From Bacteroides sp. (GTDB taxonomy: Bacteria; Bacteroidota; Bacteroidia; Bacteroidales; Bacteroidaceae), in the NCBI GenBank assembly GCA_021202275.1, contig JAJQDI010000027.1, forward strand, positions 35,219-99,218: 64,000 nt of DNA. The letters run 5' to 3'. The number at the start of each line of letters is the position of its first letter. Position 1 is the stretch's first letter. The notes under the pieces are model-generated. The model was not told the origin of the DNA, made no database searches, and worked only from the letters and a program-made list of their open reading frames with translations. A program made the position numbers and the translations under genes. This document shows, one piece after another, positions 27,492-35,248 of the stretch.

Positions 27492-28322
27492 ATGACGAGA
27501 ATGAGTATCCTTCTGTTTTTCCTCCTGCTCCCGCTGACTATGCGGAGCCAGGAGGAAATCTGTATAGGTAAGAAACATACGCTGTACTCAACTGTTCTGC
27601 AAGAGCAACGGGGCTATTGGTTATATACCCCTGAGAATGATCAGCAGGATACAGCGAAGACCTATCCGGTGATCTATCTGCTGGACGGAGATTCTTATTT
27701 CCATGCGCTGGTTGGGATCAGTAAAACACTGGCTTCCGGCAGAGGAAAGGGAATGCCTGCCTGTATCCTGGTCGGGGTGTTGAACACAGACCGTACACGT
27801 GATCTGACACCTACTGCTTCGGCTGCCGGACGGGACGGAAAGATCTCTTCCGATGCTGCTTTGCAAGGTGGAGGGGCCGAAGCATTTCATCGTTTTCTGA
27901 CTACGGAACTGCGTGATATCATAGATCGCACTTACCGGACCAGCGGACAAAACATATTGATCGGACATTCGTATGGCGGACTTTTCACGTTACATACATT
28001 TCTGAGGCATACCGGATCGTTTGATACCTATCTGGCGCTTGATCCGAGTTTGTGGTGGGATCAGGGCAGGTTGCCGCAAGAGGCGGGAGAACTGATCCGG
28101 GGGAAAGACTTTACAGGAAAAAGCCTGTATGTGGGAGTCGCGACAAAACCACGTACCGACAGGGTGGATATCCACCAGCAGACGGTCCGTTATCTGCTTG
28201 AAGAGGTATTGCCACAGGCAGAGAACTTAGATTATTTTAGAAAATCATTCCCGGAAGAGAATCACGGAACAGTCGTTATTCCGGGCTTATACGATGGAAT
28301 TAAACAATTATTCGGAAAATGA
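27492..28322 (+). CDS. Secreted esterase-D/IroE-like alpha/beta hydrolase
   Basis: This 276-residue exported hydrolase has the nucleophile S160 in GHSYGG, a His at 258 (EENHGT) and the SLWWD segment (186-190) typical of the esterase-D fold that includes siderophore esterases Fes and IroE. Between an XusB-like and a PepSY gene it may hydrolyse tri-ester siderophores such as enterobactin in the periplasm to free iron; this is inference. A start at ATG 27501 is also possible, since GGAGAG at 27486-27491 is better spaced from it. Its stop overlaps the next start by four bases (ATGA), so the two are probably translationally coupled. Confidence 0.78.
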   Translation: MTRMSILLFFLLLPLTMRSQEEICIGKKHTLYSTVLQEQRGYWLYTPENDQQDTAKTYPVIYLLDGDSYFHALVGISKTLASGRGKGMPACILVGVLNTDRTRDLTPTASAAGRDGKISSDAALQGGGAEAFHRFLTTELRDIIDRTYRTSGQNILIGHSYGGLFTLHTFLRHTGSFDTYLALDPSLWWDQGRLPQEAGELIRGKDFTGKSLYVGVATKPRTDRVDIHQQTVRYLLEEVLPQAENLDYFRKSFPEENHGTVVIPGLYDGIKQLFGK

Positions 28323-29821
28323 AAAAGCTATTTGCGAAAATACACCTTTGGATCTCTCTTCCTTTCGGACTGGTGATCAGTATTCTGTGTCTGACAGGGG
28401 CGACACTGATCTTTGAGAGTGAACTGCTGGAATGGTTCCAGCCCTCCCGTTACAAGGCGAGTATGGCTACGGAAAGCCCGCTGCCTGTAGAACAACTGAT
28501 CCCGCTTGTAAAGCAGCAGCTTCCCGATTCTGTCTCTATTTCCAGTGTGCAGTTTCCGGCGGGTGCCGATAAGAACTATCGGATGGGAATCACCGGTCAG
28601 GGACGTACCTCTTTGCTGGTAGACCCTTATACCGGTGAGATCAAAGGGAAAGTAGTACCTTATCAGAAAGGTACATTTTTCTCGTTTGTCAGACGGCTGC
28701 ATCGTTGGTTCCTGTTCGAATTCAAGAGAGGAGGAGGTGGGATCAACTGGGGTAAGATGATCACAGGTACTTCTACGTTGGTATTTGTCTTTGTACTTCT
28801 CAGCGGGCTGGTGATCTGGATACCGAACACGATCAAATCTTTAAAGAGAAGGTTGTCTGTAAAAACCGGAAAAGGAGGTTTCCGCTTCTGGTACGATACC
28901 CACCTGGCAGGGGGGATGTATGCGCTGATCTTCCTGTTGGCCATGTCGCTGACGGGACTGACCTGGTCTTTCGACTGGTACCGGACCGGTTTCTATAAAG
29001 TATTCGGGGTGGAGACCAACCAGAATGCCGGACATGGACAACCGCAGGCACAGGCAACTACTGCTCAGCCACACCAGCAGCAGTTGGCACAAGGTGAGCC
29101 TCGTGAAGAACGTCCTGCGGATGGAGAAGGCCGTCCGGAAGGTCAGCCGGAACGTGGCAATAGATCTCAGGGTGAAGGCCGTCCGCAACCGGACACGACC
29201 GAGGCAGGCAGACGTGCGACCGGTGAAGGACGTCCGGAAGGTGGTTCCGGAAGAGAAAGTCGCCCGGAAGGTGTAGGTCGTCCCGAAGGCAGACCGGAGA
29301 GAGGAGAAATAACTCCGGAAGAAGATAGACGCCACCGAACTGGCAGTGATGCGGGGGAACGTACCGGCCGTGAGAGCCAGGGTGGGGAAGATCGCTCTTC
29401 CCGGGAAGGCGGTGCTTCCCGCGGCGGACGTACGGCAGAAGTCGACTATACCCAATGGACAAAGATTGCCGCTACGCTGAAAGAACGTAACCCTTCTTAC
29501 AAAAGTATCTCCGTACAGAACGGAACGGCTACCGTATCTATCAACCGTACAGGCAATACGCGGGCTTCGGATCGTTATACATTTGACGCCCGTACCGGTG
29601 AGATCACAGAGGTACAGTATTACAAAGACCTGGATAAGTCGGCCAAGATCCGCGGGTGGATCTACTCTGTTCATGTGGGTAGCTGGGGAGGAATGGTTAC
29701 CCGCATCCTTTATTTCATTGCTTGTCTGCTGGGGGCGGCCCTTCCGCTGACAGGATATTATATCTTCCTGAAAAAGAGATGGAAGAAATGGACGAAAAGA
29801 AGAAAAGCACTGGCTGTGTGA
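28319..29821 (+). CDS. PepSY-domain membrane reductase, XusC-like, with RPEG-rich insertion
   Basis: This 500-residue inner-membrane protein has four helices at about 10-32, 150-172, 197-219 and 456-482. Conserved His residues at 9, 128, 195 and 452 could ligate haem, as in PepSY-type iron reductases. PepSY-like segments lie at about 50-115 (LIPLVKQQLPD, YTGEIKGKV) and 375-440. Between helix 3 and the second PepSY part, residues about 236-375 form a disordered insertion made almost only of R, G, E, P, S and Q, with RPEG recurring at least five times. The function inferred from XusC and from context is reduction of ferric-siderophore iron. Confidence 0.82.
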   Translation: MKKLFAKIHLWISLPFGLVISILCLTGATLIFESELLEWFQPSRYKASMATESPLPVEQLIPLVKQQLPDSVSISSVQFPAGADKNYRMGITGQGRTSLLVDPYTGEIKGKVVPYQKGTFFSFVRRLHRWFLFEFKRGGGGINWGKMITGTSTLVFVFVLLSGLVIWIPNTIKSLKRRLSVKTGKGGFRFWYDTHLAGGMYALIFLLAMSLTGLTWSFDWYRTGFYKVFGVETNQNAGHGQPQAQATTAQPHQQQLAQGEPREERPADGEGRPEGQPERGNRSQGEGRPQPDTTEAGRRATGEGRPEGGSGRESRPEGVGRPEGRPERGEITPEEDRRHRTGSDAGERTGRESQGGEDRSSREGGASRGGRTAEVDYTQWTKIAATLKERNPSYKSISVQNGTATVSINRTGNTRASDRYTFDARTGEITEVQYYKDLDKSAKIRGWIYSVHVGSWGGMVTRILYFIACLLGAALPLTGYYIFLKKRWKKWTKRRKALAV

Positions 29822-29844
29822 GTTCGTTGTATGAGAATATAGTA

Positions 29845-29884
29845 CAGAGGATGTATTCCGGACGGGATGCATCCTCTGTTTTTT
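29845..29884 (+). terminator. Rho-independent terminator of the Xus-like operon
   Basis: A perfect 9-base stem (CAGAGGATG with CATCCTCTG) and a 16-base loop are followed by TTTTTT. It lies 24 bases past the PepSY stop codon and closes the receptor-lipoprotein-esterase-reductase operon. Confidence 0.85.
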
Positions 29885-29938
29885 GAAGGCTGGATGGTAT
29901 ACCTTGTATGGGACAGTATTGAGGTATTATTATCCACT

Positions 29939-30001
29939 TGTAGAGACGCAAAGAGATTTACGATTTACTGATTTACAATTTACGATTGAAATTACAGAAA
30001 G
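29939..30001. repeat. Truncated intergenic repeat joined to ATTTACGATT-type repeats
   Basis: The first 12 bases of the palindromic repeat (TGTAGAGACGCA) run into AAGAGATTTACGATTTACTG, then more TTTACGATT-like units and ATTACAGAAAG. A close relative lies at 43156-43197, which suggests a dispersed intergenic unit. The surrounding stretch 29885-30220 has no gene. Confidence 0.6.
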
Positions 30002-30220
30002 AATATGTTTGTAAATCCCTATGCGTAACATTTTATATGCAAACATACGGGAAGCAAATATGTGTTTCTATATGTAAATCATTCCATTTTATCTTACTCG
30101 TTCCCTATGAACGGAAAGAATAGTGTCGGTTTTGGATAAAATAGTGTCAGCCTTTTAATTAAGTATCCCAGTGGCTTTTGAAAAACGTTCGCGATGTATG
30201 GAGAAGCCAAAATATTCTTT

Positions 30221-30228
30221 TATCTTTG
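30221..30228 (+). promoter_or_regulatory. -7 promoter box of the GNAT gene
   Basis: TATCTTTG matches the Bacteroidota TAnnTTTG box exactly, 33 bases before ATG 30261. Transcription from it would start downstream of ATG 30171, which rules out the longer upstream reading frame. No good -33 TTTG is seen. Confidence 0.55.
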
Positions 30229-30260
30229 GAATGCTACAAACTGAATTCATACGTATATAT

Positions 30261-30767
30261 ATGATGAAGATAAGAAAAACCCGTATCAACGAACTGGATG
30301 TTGTCATGGATATATATGGCAAAGCGGCGGAGTTTATGCGTCTGACAGGCAATGCAAGTCAGTGGGTCGACGGGTATCCTTCCCGTGAACTGATCCTGGA
30401 AGATATAGAAAAGGGGTATAGTTACGTCTGCACGGGAGAAGAAGGCGAGATCCTGGGGACATTTTGCTTCATGCCTTCGCCGGAACCTACTTATCATACG
30501 ATCTATGAGGGCTCCTGGCTCAATGAAGAGCCTTATGGCGTGATCCACCGTCTGGCGGGTGCGGGAACAGGGAAAGGGGTAGCGGATTGCTGTTTCGACT
30601 GGTGCCTCGCCCAGTATGGCAATGTATGTGTAGATACTCACCGTGACAACCAGGTGATGCAGCATATTCTCCGGAAACATGGATATGTGTATTGTGGTAT
30701 CATTTATGTCCGTAACGGATCGGAGAGACTGGCTTTCCAGAAAGTCGCTTCCGCCCGGAGCAGTTGA
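30261..30767 (+). CDS. GNAT-family N-acetyltransferase
   Basis: This 168-residue cytosolic protein has a GCN5-type fold: N-terminal IRKTRINELDVVMDIYGKA, central beta-strand YVCTGEEGEILGTFCF, the acetyl-CoA loop HRLAGAGTGKGVADCC (about 93-108), then DTHRDNQVMQHILRKHGYVYCG, the usual C-terminal end of RimI/ribosomal-type GNATs. The acceptor is unknown. ATG 30261 is chosen because a promoter box lies just upstream; ATG 30264 is equally possible. It is monocistronic, with 154 bases before the next gene. Confidence 0.87.
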   Translation: MMKIRKTRINELDVVMDIYGKAAEFMRLTGNASQWVDGYPSRELILEDIEKGYSYVCTGEEGEILGTFCFMPSPEPTYHTIYEGSWLNEEPYGVIHRLAGAGTGKGVADCCFDWCLAQYGNVCVDTHRDNQVMQHILRKHGYVYCGIIYVRNGSERLAFQKVASARSS

Positions 30768-30921
30768 TACGCGGGCAGACGCGGATCTTTCTATACGTAC
30801 TATACGTAGAGAGAAGTGGAATGTAGACCCGTCTGCATCGCTACCAAAGCATGAAAACCATCAGCCTGTTCCGGTTTTCCAAAGAGAAATCAACAGGTTC
30901 TGAATAATCGGGAAGAAAAGC

Positions 30922-33789
30922 ATGAAAAACTATCTGTCTTTGTTACTGATCGTAGGGTTGATCAGTGCGTGTGGTACTCCGGAAAGCAGGAAACAGATCT
31001 CGCTGGCCGGCAGTTGGGGCTTCCGTATGGACCCGGAAGGAGTGGGAGAGCAAGAAGCGTGGTTTGTGCAGCTTTTGGAAGATCCGGTGGAACTGCCTGG
31101 CACCATGGACACCAACCGGAAGGGAGAACCGAATACTGACCTGGAAGAGACAACCTATCTCTCCCGGGAATATCGCTATGTGGGGAAGGCCTGGTATCAG
31201 AAACAGGTAGATATTCCTTCGGACTGGGAGGGACAGGTGATGGCGTTGAAACTGGAGCGTACCCGTGCTACCAAGGTATGGGTAGATGATACTTATATCG
31301 GTGCTTCCGATTTTATTTCCGGACAGCAGGTCTATGATCTGAGCAGAGGGCTCACTCCGGGCAAGCATACGCTGACGATCCGGGTAGACAACGGGGAAGC
31401 CTTGCCTCCGCAGATCTTAGATAATTCGCATGCCTGTACCGAGTCTACCCAGACCAACTGGAACGGCATCATCGGGGAGATTGTCCTGGAGGCTAAACCG
31501 CTGTATCATTTCCGGGACATACAGGTCTATACTTCTCCACAGACTTCTACCGTACGGGTAGAGTTGGATATAGCTACTCCGGCAGGGGAAGAGGTGCCTT
31601 CCGGTACTACCGTTACTCTGGATATACAGTCTTTCAATACCGATAAGAAGCATCGGGTACGGGTATCACAGCCAGTAATCATTGCGGAGGGGAGAATGAG
31701 TATGGAGATCCCTATGGGGAATGATATGCTTTTGTGGAGTGAGTTTGATCCGGCTTTGTACCGCCTTACAGCTACATTAGAAGGAAAAGGGATTTACGAT
31801 CGGGAAAATCAGGTTTTTGGTATCAGGGAATTTGCTACCCAAGGTACCCGGTTCACGATCAACGGGCTGACGACTTTCCTGCGTGGAAAGCACGATGCCT
31901 GTGTGTTCCCGCTCACCGGACACACGGCTATGGATGTGGAAACATGGACCGATTATTTCCGTACGGCCCGTGCCTATGGGATCAATCATTACCGTTTCCA
32001 TTCCTGGTGTCCGCCCAAAGCCTGTTTCGAAGCTGCCGATCGCGAAGGGATCTACCTTCAGCCCGAACTTTCGTTCTGGGGAGCTCTTCAGAAAGGAGAT
32101 TCTCTGTTGTATGATTTCCTGCTCCGGGAAGGGATAGAGATCCAGAAACAGTACAGCAACCATGCTTCGTTTGTGATGTTTGCCATCGGCAATGAATTGT
32201 GGGGCGAACAGGAAGATATGAAAGAGATGATCGCAGCGTTCCGGAAGATCGACCAGCGGCATCTCTATGCCACAGGTTCCAATAATTTCCTGGGGTATAT
32301 GGGACCCGCGGAGGGTGATGACTATTTCACTACCTGCCGGGTGCCGGGAGAAAATATCTATGCCAATCATACCCGTGGTTCGTTCTCTTTTGTAGATGCC
32401 GAAGAAGGAGGATATATCAACCATACCTATCCCAACTCGGAAATGAATTTCCGTACGGCGGTGGAACAGTGTTCTATCCCGATCATCAGTCACGAGACGG
32501 GGCAATTCCAGATATACCCCGACTACCGGGAGATGGATAAGTATACCGGTGTACTGAAGCCCCGCAATTTTGAGGTATTCAGGAAACGCCTGGAAGAAGC
32601 CGGTATGGCCGGTCAGGCGCATGATTTTTTCCTGGCTTCCGGAAAGTGGGCGGTAGAACTTTACAGGGCCGATATCGAAATGGCGTTGCGTACACAGGGA
32701 CTGGCTGGATTTCAGTTGCTGGATCTGCAGGATTACCCCGGACAGGGTTCCGCGTTTGTGGGAGTGTTGGATGCGTTTATGGAGAGTAAAGGACTGATCA
32801 CTCCCGAAGAGTGGCGTTCTTTTTGCAGCGAGGTGGTACCTCTGTTTGTGGCTCCTAAGTTTTGTTATACCGATAATGAGATGTTGAGCGGAGCGGTGGA
32901 AATTGCGAATTATTCTTCCGGTCCGATCGCGGATACCTCTCTGAACTGGACACTTACCGATCCGGACGGTACAGTGTTGGATAGCGGTAGTTGGGAGTTA
33001 CGGATCCCGCAGGGAACTCTGGCTCCGGTGGGTGATCTGCTCTCGGATCTTTCTGTGGTACATCATGCCACGAAACTGACGCTTACCCTGGAGATTGCCG
33101 GGACCTCCTGGCGCAATCAGTATCCGTTGTGGATCTATCCGCAATCTACCTGTGGAAACGATACTGAAAAGGGTATCCATATCGCTCGCTGGTTGGACGA
33201 TGAAATGATCACCAGATTACATGAAGGAGAAAAAGTCTTGTGGTTCCCTTCGTTAGAGAACTATAAAGAGGTGACGGTGGGTGGATTGTTCCAGACCGAT
33301 TACTGGAACTATCGTATGTTCAGATCTATTGCCGAATGGGCCAATAAACCGGTTTCGCCCGGTACCCTGGGGCTGTTGATGGAGCCCGGGCATCCGGTAT
33401 TCCGTACTTTCCCGACGGATATGCACACCAACTGGCAGTGGTATCCGATGGTGAAGCAGAGTCGCCCTCTGATCCTCGACAGGCTTCCCGCAGGTTACAA
33501 ACCTTTGATCCAGGTGATTGATAATGTGGAACGAAATCATAAATTAGGTTTCCTATTTGAATTCCGTATCGGAGAAGGTCGTTTGCTGATCTGTATGTCC
33601 GATCTGGCCGCTGTAAGTGAATATCCGGAAGCCCGTCAGTTGTATGGAGCGTTGCTGGATTATATGGTTTCGGAACATTTCCAGCCCGAATGGGAATTAA
33701 GTGTGGCTGAACTCAAAGAGCTTTTTGCCAGACCTATGGAAGTTAATGAGATCCATAGCTTAGGGAATATCTCTTACGAACAGGATTAA
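30922..33789 (+). CDS. Large GH2 glycoside hydrolase lipoprotein
   Basis: This 955-residue lipoprotein (lipobox ISAC, Cys 17) has the GH2 order: sugar-binding domain (about 25-195), Ig-like domain (200-300) and TIM barrel (303-640), followed by about 300 extra residues that include Ig-like strands and a flavodoxin-like or glutamine-amidotransferase-like segment (MRFSI-like FRSIAEWANKPVSPG, RLLICMSDLAAVSEYP). Catalytic residues are E425 in AIGNELWGE and E525 in IISHETGQF. HETGQ instead of the usual SEYG/TEFG marks a distinct GH2 subgroup. Substrate is not assigned; beta-galactosidase or beta-mannosidase-like activity is possible. It has no signal-relay partner nearby except the hybrid sensor at 43422. 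Confidence 0.82.
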   Translation: MKNYLSLLLIVGLISACGTPESRKQISLAGSWGFRMDPEGVGEQEAWFVQLLEDPVELPGTMDTNRKGEPNTDLEETTYLSREYRYVGKAWYQKQVDIPSDWEGQVMALKLERTRATKVWVDDTYIGASDFISGQQVYDLSRGLTPGKHTLTIRVDNGEALPPQILDNSHACTESTQTNWNGIIGEIVLEAKPLYHFRDIQVYTSPQTSTVRVELDIATPAGEEVPSGTTVTLDIQSFNTDKKHRVRVSQPVIIAEGRMSMEIPMGNDMLLWSEFDPALYRLTATLEGKGIYDRENQVFGIREFATQGTRFTINGLTTFLRGKHDACVFPLTGHTAMDVETWTDYFRTARAYGINHYRFHSWCPPKACFEAADREGIYLQPELSFWGALQKGDSLLYDFLLREGIEIQKQYSNHASFVMFAIGNELWGEQEDMKEMIAAFRKIDQRHLYATGSNNFLGYMGPAEGDDYFTTCRVPGENIYANHTRGSFSFVDAEEGGYINHTYPNSEMNFRTAVEQCSIPIISHETGQFQIYPDYREMDKYTGVLKPRNFEVFRKRLEEAGMAGQAHDFFLASGKWAVELYRADIEMALRTQGLAGFQLLDLQDYPGQGSAFVGVLDAFMESKGLITPEEWRSFCSEVVPLFVAPKFCYTDNEMLSGAVEIANYSSGPIADTSLNWTLTDPDGTVLDSGSWELRIPQGTLAPVGDLLSDLSVVHHATKLTLTLEIAGTSWRNQYPLWIYPQSTCGNDTEKGIHIARWLDDEMITRLHEGEKVLWFPSLENYKEVTVGGLFQTDYWNYRMFRSIAEWANKPVSPGTLGLLMEPGHPVFRTFPTDMHTNWQWYPMVKQSRPLILDRLPAGYKPLIQVIDNVERNHKLGFLFEFRIGEGRLLICMSDLAAVSEYPEARQLYGALLDYMVSEHFQPEWELSVAELKELFARPMEVNEIHSLGNISYEQD

Positions 33790-34033
33790 TTGAAAAAATA
33801 TTGTGTTTTCTGCAAATTTATTTTAAATTATGATTTTCATTAGTACTAATGATGTGTGTATCAGAGAGGTTTTATTTTATTTCTGCGAAAAGGGTTGACA
33901 GTTAATGTATTGTAAAAAATGTGTTTTTGTTGTAGTTTGTGTATGTTATTTTGTGTTAAGTTAATTCCTGTTTTCTATTAACGCCTCTGACGCAATGTAT
34001 CAGAAGATAACATAGAGGAGCTGGACCGTATGT

Positions 34034-34065
34034 TTTGAAATTTCATATTAAAATACATATATTTG
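34034..34065 (+). promoter_or_regulatory. Full Bacteroidota-type promoter (-33 TTTG, -7 TATATTTG)
   Basis: TTTG at 34034-34037 and TATATTTG at 34058-34065 are separated by exactly 20 bases, the best match to the primary-sigma consensus in the window. The next gene starts 257 bases later. Confidence 0.65.
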
Positions 34066-34255
34066 CTTTGACTTTTTAGTAAAGAATACATATGTTCATA
34101 GTATGAAGGATGTTATTCGACTCCTGATATTTCATTCTTAGTCAAACAGAAAAAACAGATTTAATTTTATGAATTCTATTTTGGCACATGGCTCCATATG
34201 ATAGATATATTCTTTTCATGCTGTATAGGATGTAAATTTTAGGGATAAGTAATAG

Positions 34256-34296
34256 GGCTCCTCGTTCTTCTTTTAAGAATCGCCTTAGAGGGAGCC
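34256..34296 (+). other. Two-part hairpin just upstream of the TRL-like gene
   Basis: An outer stem GGCTCC/GGAGCC (34256-34261 with 34291-34296) encloses an inner stem CGTTCTT/AAGAATCG (34263-34269 with 34275-34282, one bulge) with a 5-base loop. It lies 27 bases before the ATG and is not followed by a T run, so a leader structure fits better than a terminator. Confidence 0.5.
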
Positions 34297-34322
34297 AAAG
34301 GCAGAAAATAAAACACGCTATT

Positions 34323-34634
34323 ATGAAAAAGTTAGTTTTGGTAGGTGCAGTAGTTGCGCTTTTATCGAGTTGTGCAACTGTCGGAACTCCGGCAGGCGTA
34401 GGATTTATCTACACGGATGTTACCAGTGGTACTGCTGCTACCAGCAATCAGTTAGGCACTAAAGTAGGACGTGCCAAAGCAACCAATGTTTTGGGTATCG
34501 TTGCTACAGGAGATGCAGGTATCCAGGCTGCTGCCCGTGAAGGTGGGATCAGTAAGATCAGCCACGTGGATCAGAAGCAGAAAAGCGTACTGGGTATTGT
34601 AGCAACAAGCCAGACGATTGTTTACGGAGAATAA
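34323..34634 (+). CDS. TRL-like family lipoprotein
   Basis: This small 103-residue lipoprotein has signal MKKLVLVGAVVALLSS and the modified Cys at 17. The mature part is a glycine/alanine-rich beta domain with the repeated segment NVLGIVATGDAGIQAAA / SVLGIVATSQTIVYG, characteristic of TRL-like (PF13146-type) proteins. Its function is unknown. An exceptionally good promoter and a structured leader precede it, which suggests strong or regulated expression. Confidence 0.78.
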   Translation: MKKLVLVGAVVALLSSCATVGTPAGVGFIYTDVTSGTAATSNQLGTKVGRAKATNVLGIVATGDAGIQAAAREGGISKISHVDQKQKSVLGIVATSQTIVYGE

Positions 34635-34646
34635 CGTAGAATCTGG

Positions 34647-34670
34647 GATGGTTCCTTTCGGGGAACCATC
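34647..34670 (+). terminator. Hairpin between the TRL-like gene and the next gene
   Basis: A perfect 9-base stem (GATGGTTCC with GGAACCATC) encloses a 6-base loop, 12 bases after the TRL-like stop. Only TTGAT follows, so termination would be partial at best. Confidence 0.5.
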
Positions 34671-34685
34671 TTGATAAAATGAAAC

Positions 34686-35207
34686 ATGAGAAAAATTATT
34701 TTATTTGTCTTTCTGGTTATTGGTTTTTTTCCTGTGTGTAATTTGCAGGCAAAGGAACTTTACGTAATGAGTAAACATACAGAAGGATTTCTTTTCTTTA
34801 TTTATCCTCAGAAGGTTCCTGCCGGAAAAGATGCTTTGGCAAAAAAAGACCTTATGGTGGATTTTACCTATCTGACGAGCAAAGATTCCATTACGTTAAC
34901 TGCTACCTACACTGCTTCACAACTTTTCCCTGCTTCCGAAGTAACTCTTCTGATCCATGGTAAGGACAGCTATTCTTTTCCTGTAGAGGTGATCTATCGG
35001 GATAAGAAAAAGAATAAGTGGCGGCACCGGGTTTGGTTTACGATCCCTTATACACTGTTCGAAGAGGCTTACCAGAGCCCCGACCCTTACCAGATCTCTT
35101 TTACCGATGAAGGGCGGAGCCTGAGGTATTCCTACAGTCGTAGCTCATGGAACAGGATGAAAGCAAAAATGAATGAGATCATCCAGGTGATCCGGCTCAA
35201 TAAATAG
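34686..35207 (+). CDS. Secreted hypothetical protein
   Basis: This 173-residue protein has a signal peptide (1-22, ending LQA). The mature part is predicted mixed alpha/beta and rich in Lys, Tyr and Phe (DFTYLTSKDSITLTATYTAS, YRDKKKNKWRHRVWFTIPY) with a basic C-terminal helix. No known motif is recognised. It follows the TRL-like gene after a 51-base gap with a leaky hairpin and so may share its promoter. It is convergent with the agarase-like gene. Confidence 0.65.
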   Translation: MRKIILFVFLVIGFFPVCNLQAKELYVMSKHTEGFLFFIYPQKVPAGKDALAKKDLMVDFTYLTSKDSITLTATYTASQLFPASEVTLLIHGKDSYSFPVEVIYRDKKKNKWRHRVWFTIPYTLFEEAYQSPDPYQISFTDEGRSLRYSYSRSSWNRMKAKMNEIIQVIRLNK

Positions 35208-35248
35208 TAAGCGGCAGGAAAGGACTTGCAGATACTGCTTATCAGATG

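Larger units (their letters stand above)
33790..34322. other. Long leader region of the TRL-like gene
   Basis: This 533-base AT-rich stretch is gene-free by normal measures. It holds a strong promoter (34034-34065), a 13-codon reading frame at 34103-34141 (ATG to TAG, 12 residues, MKDVIRLLIFHS) and a hairpin at 34256-34296. Together they suggest a transcript leader of about 250 bases or a small RNA ahead of the lipoprotein gene. The first 240 bases show nothing recognisable. Confidence 0.45.

Noticed and set aside
28841..29872. 343-codon minus-strand frame opposite the PepSY gene
   Set aside because: It is a shadow of the low-complexity RPEG-encoding tract; the minus-strand product is Thr/Arg/Phe-rich and without motifs.
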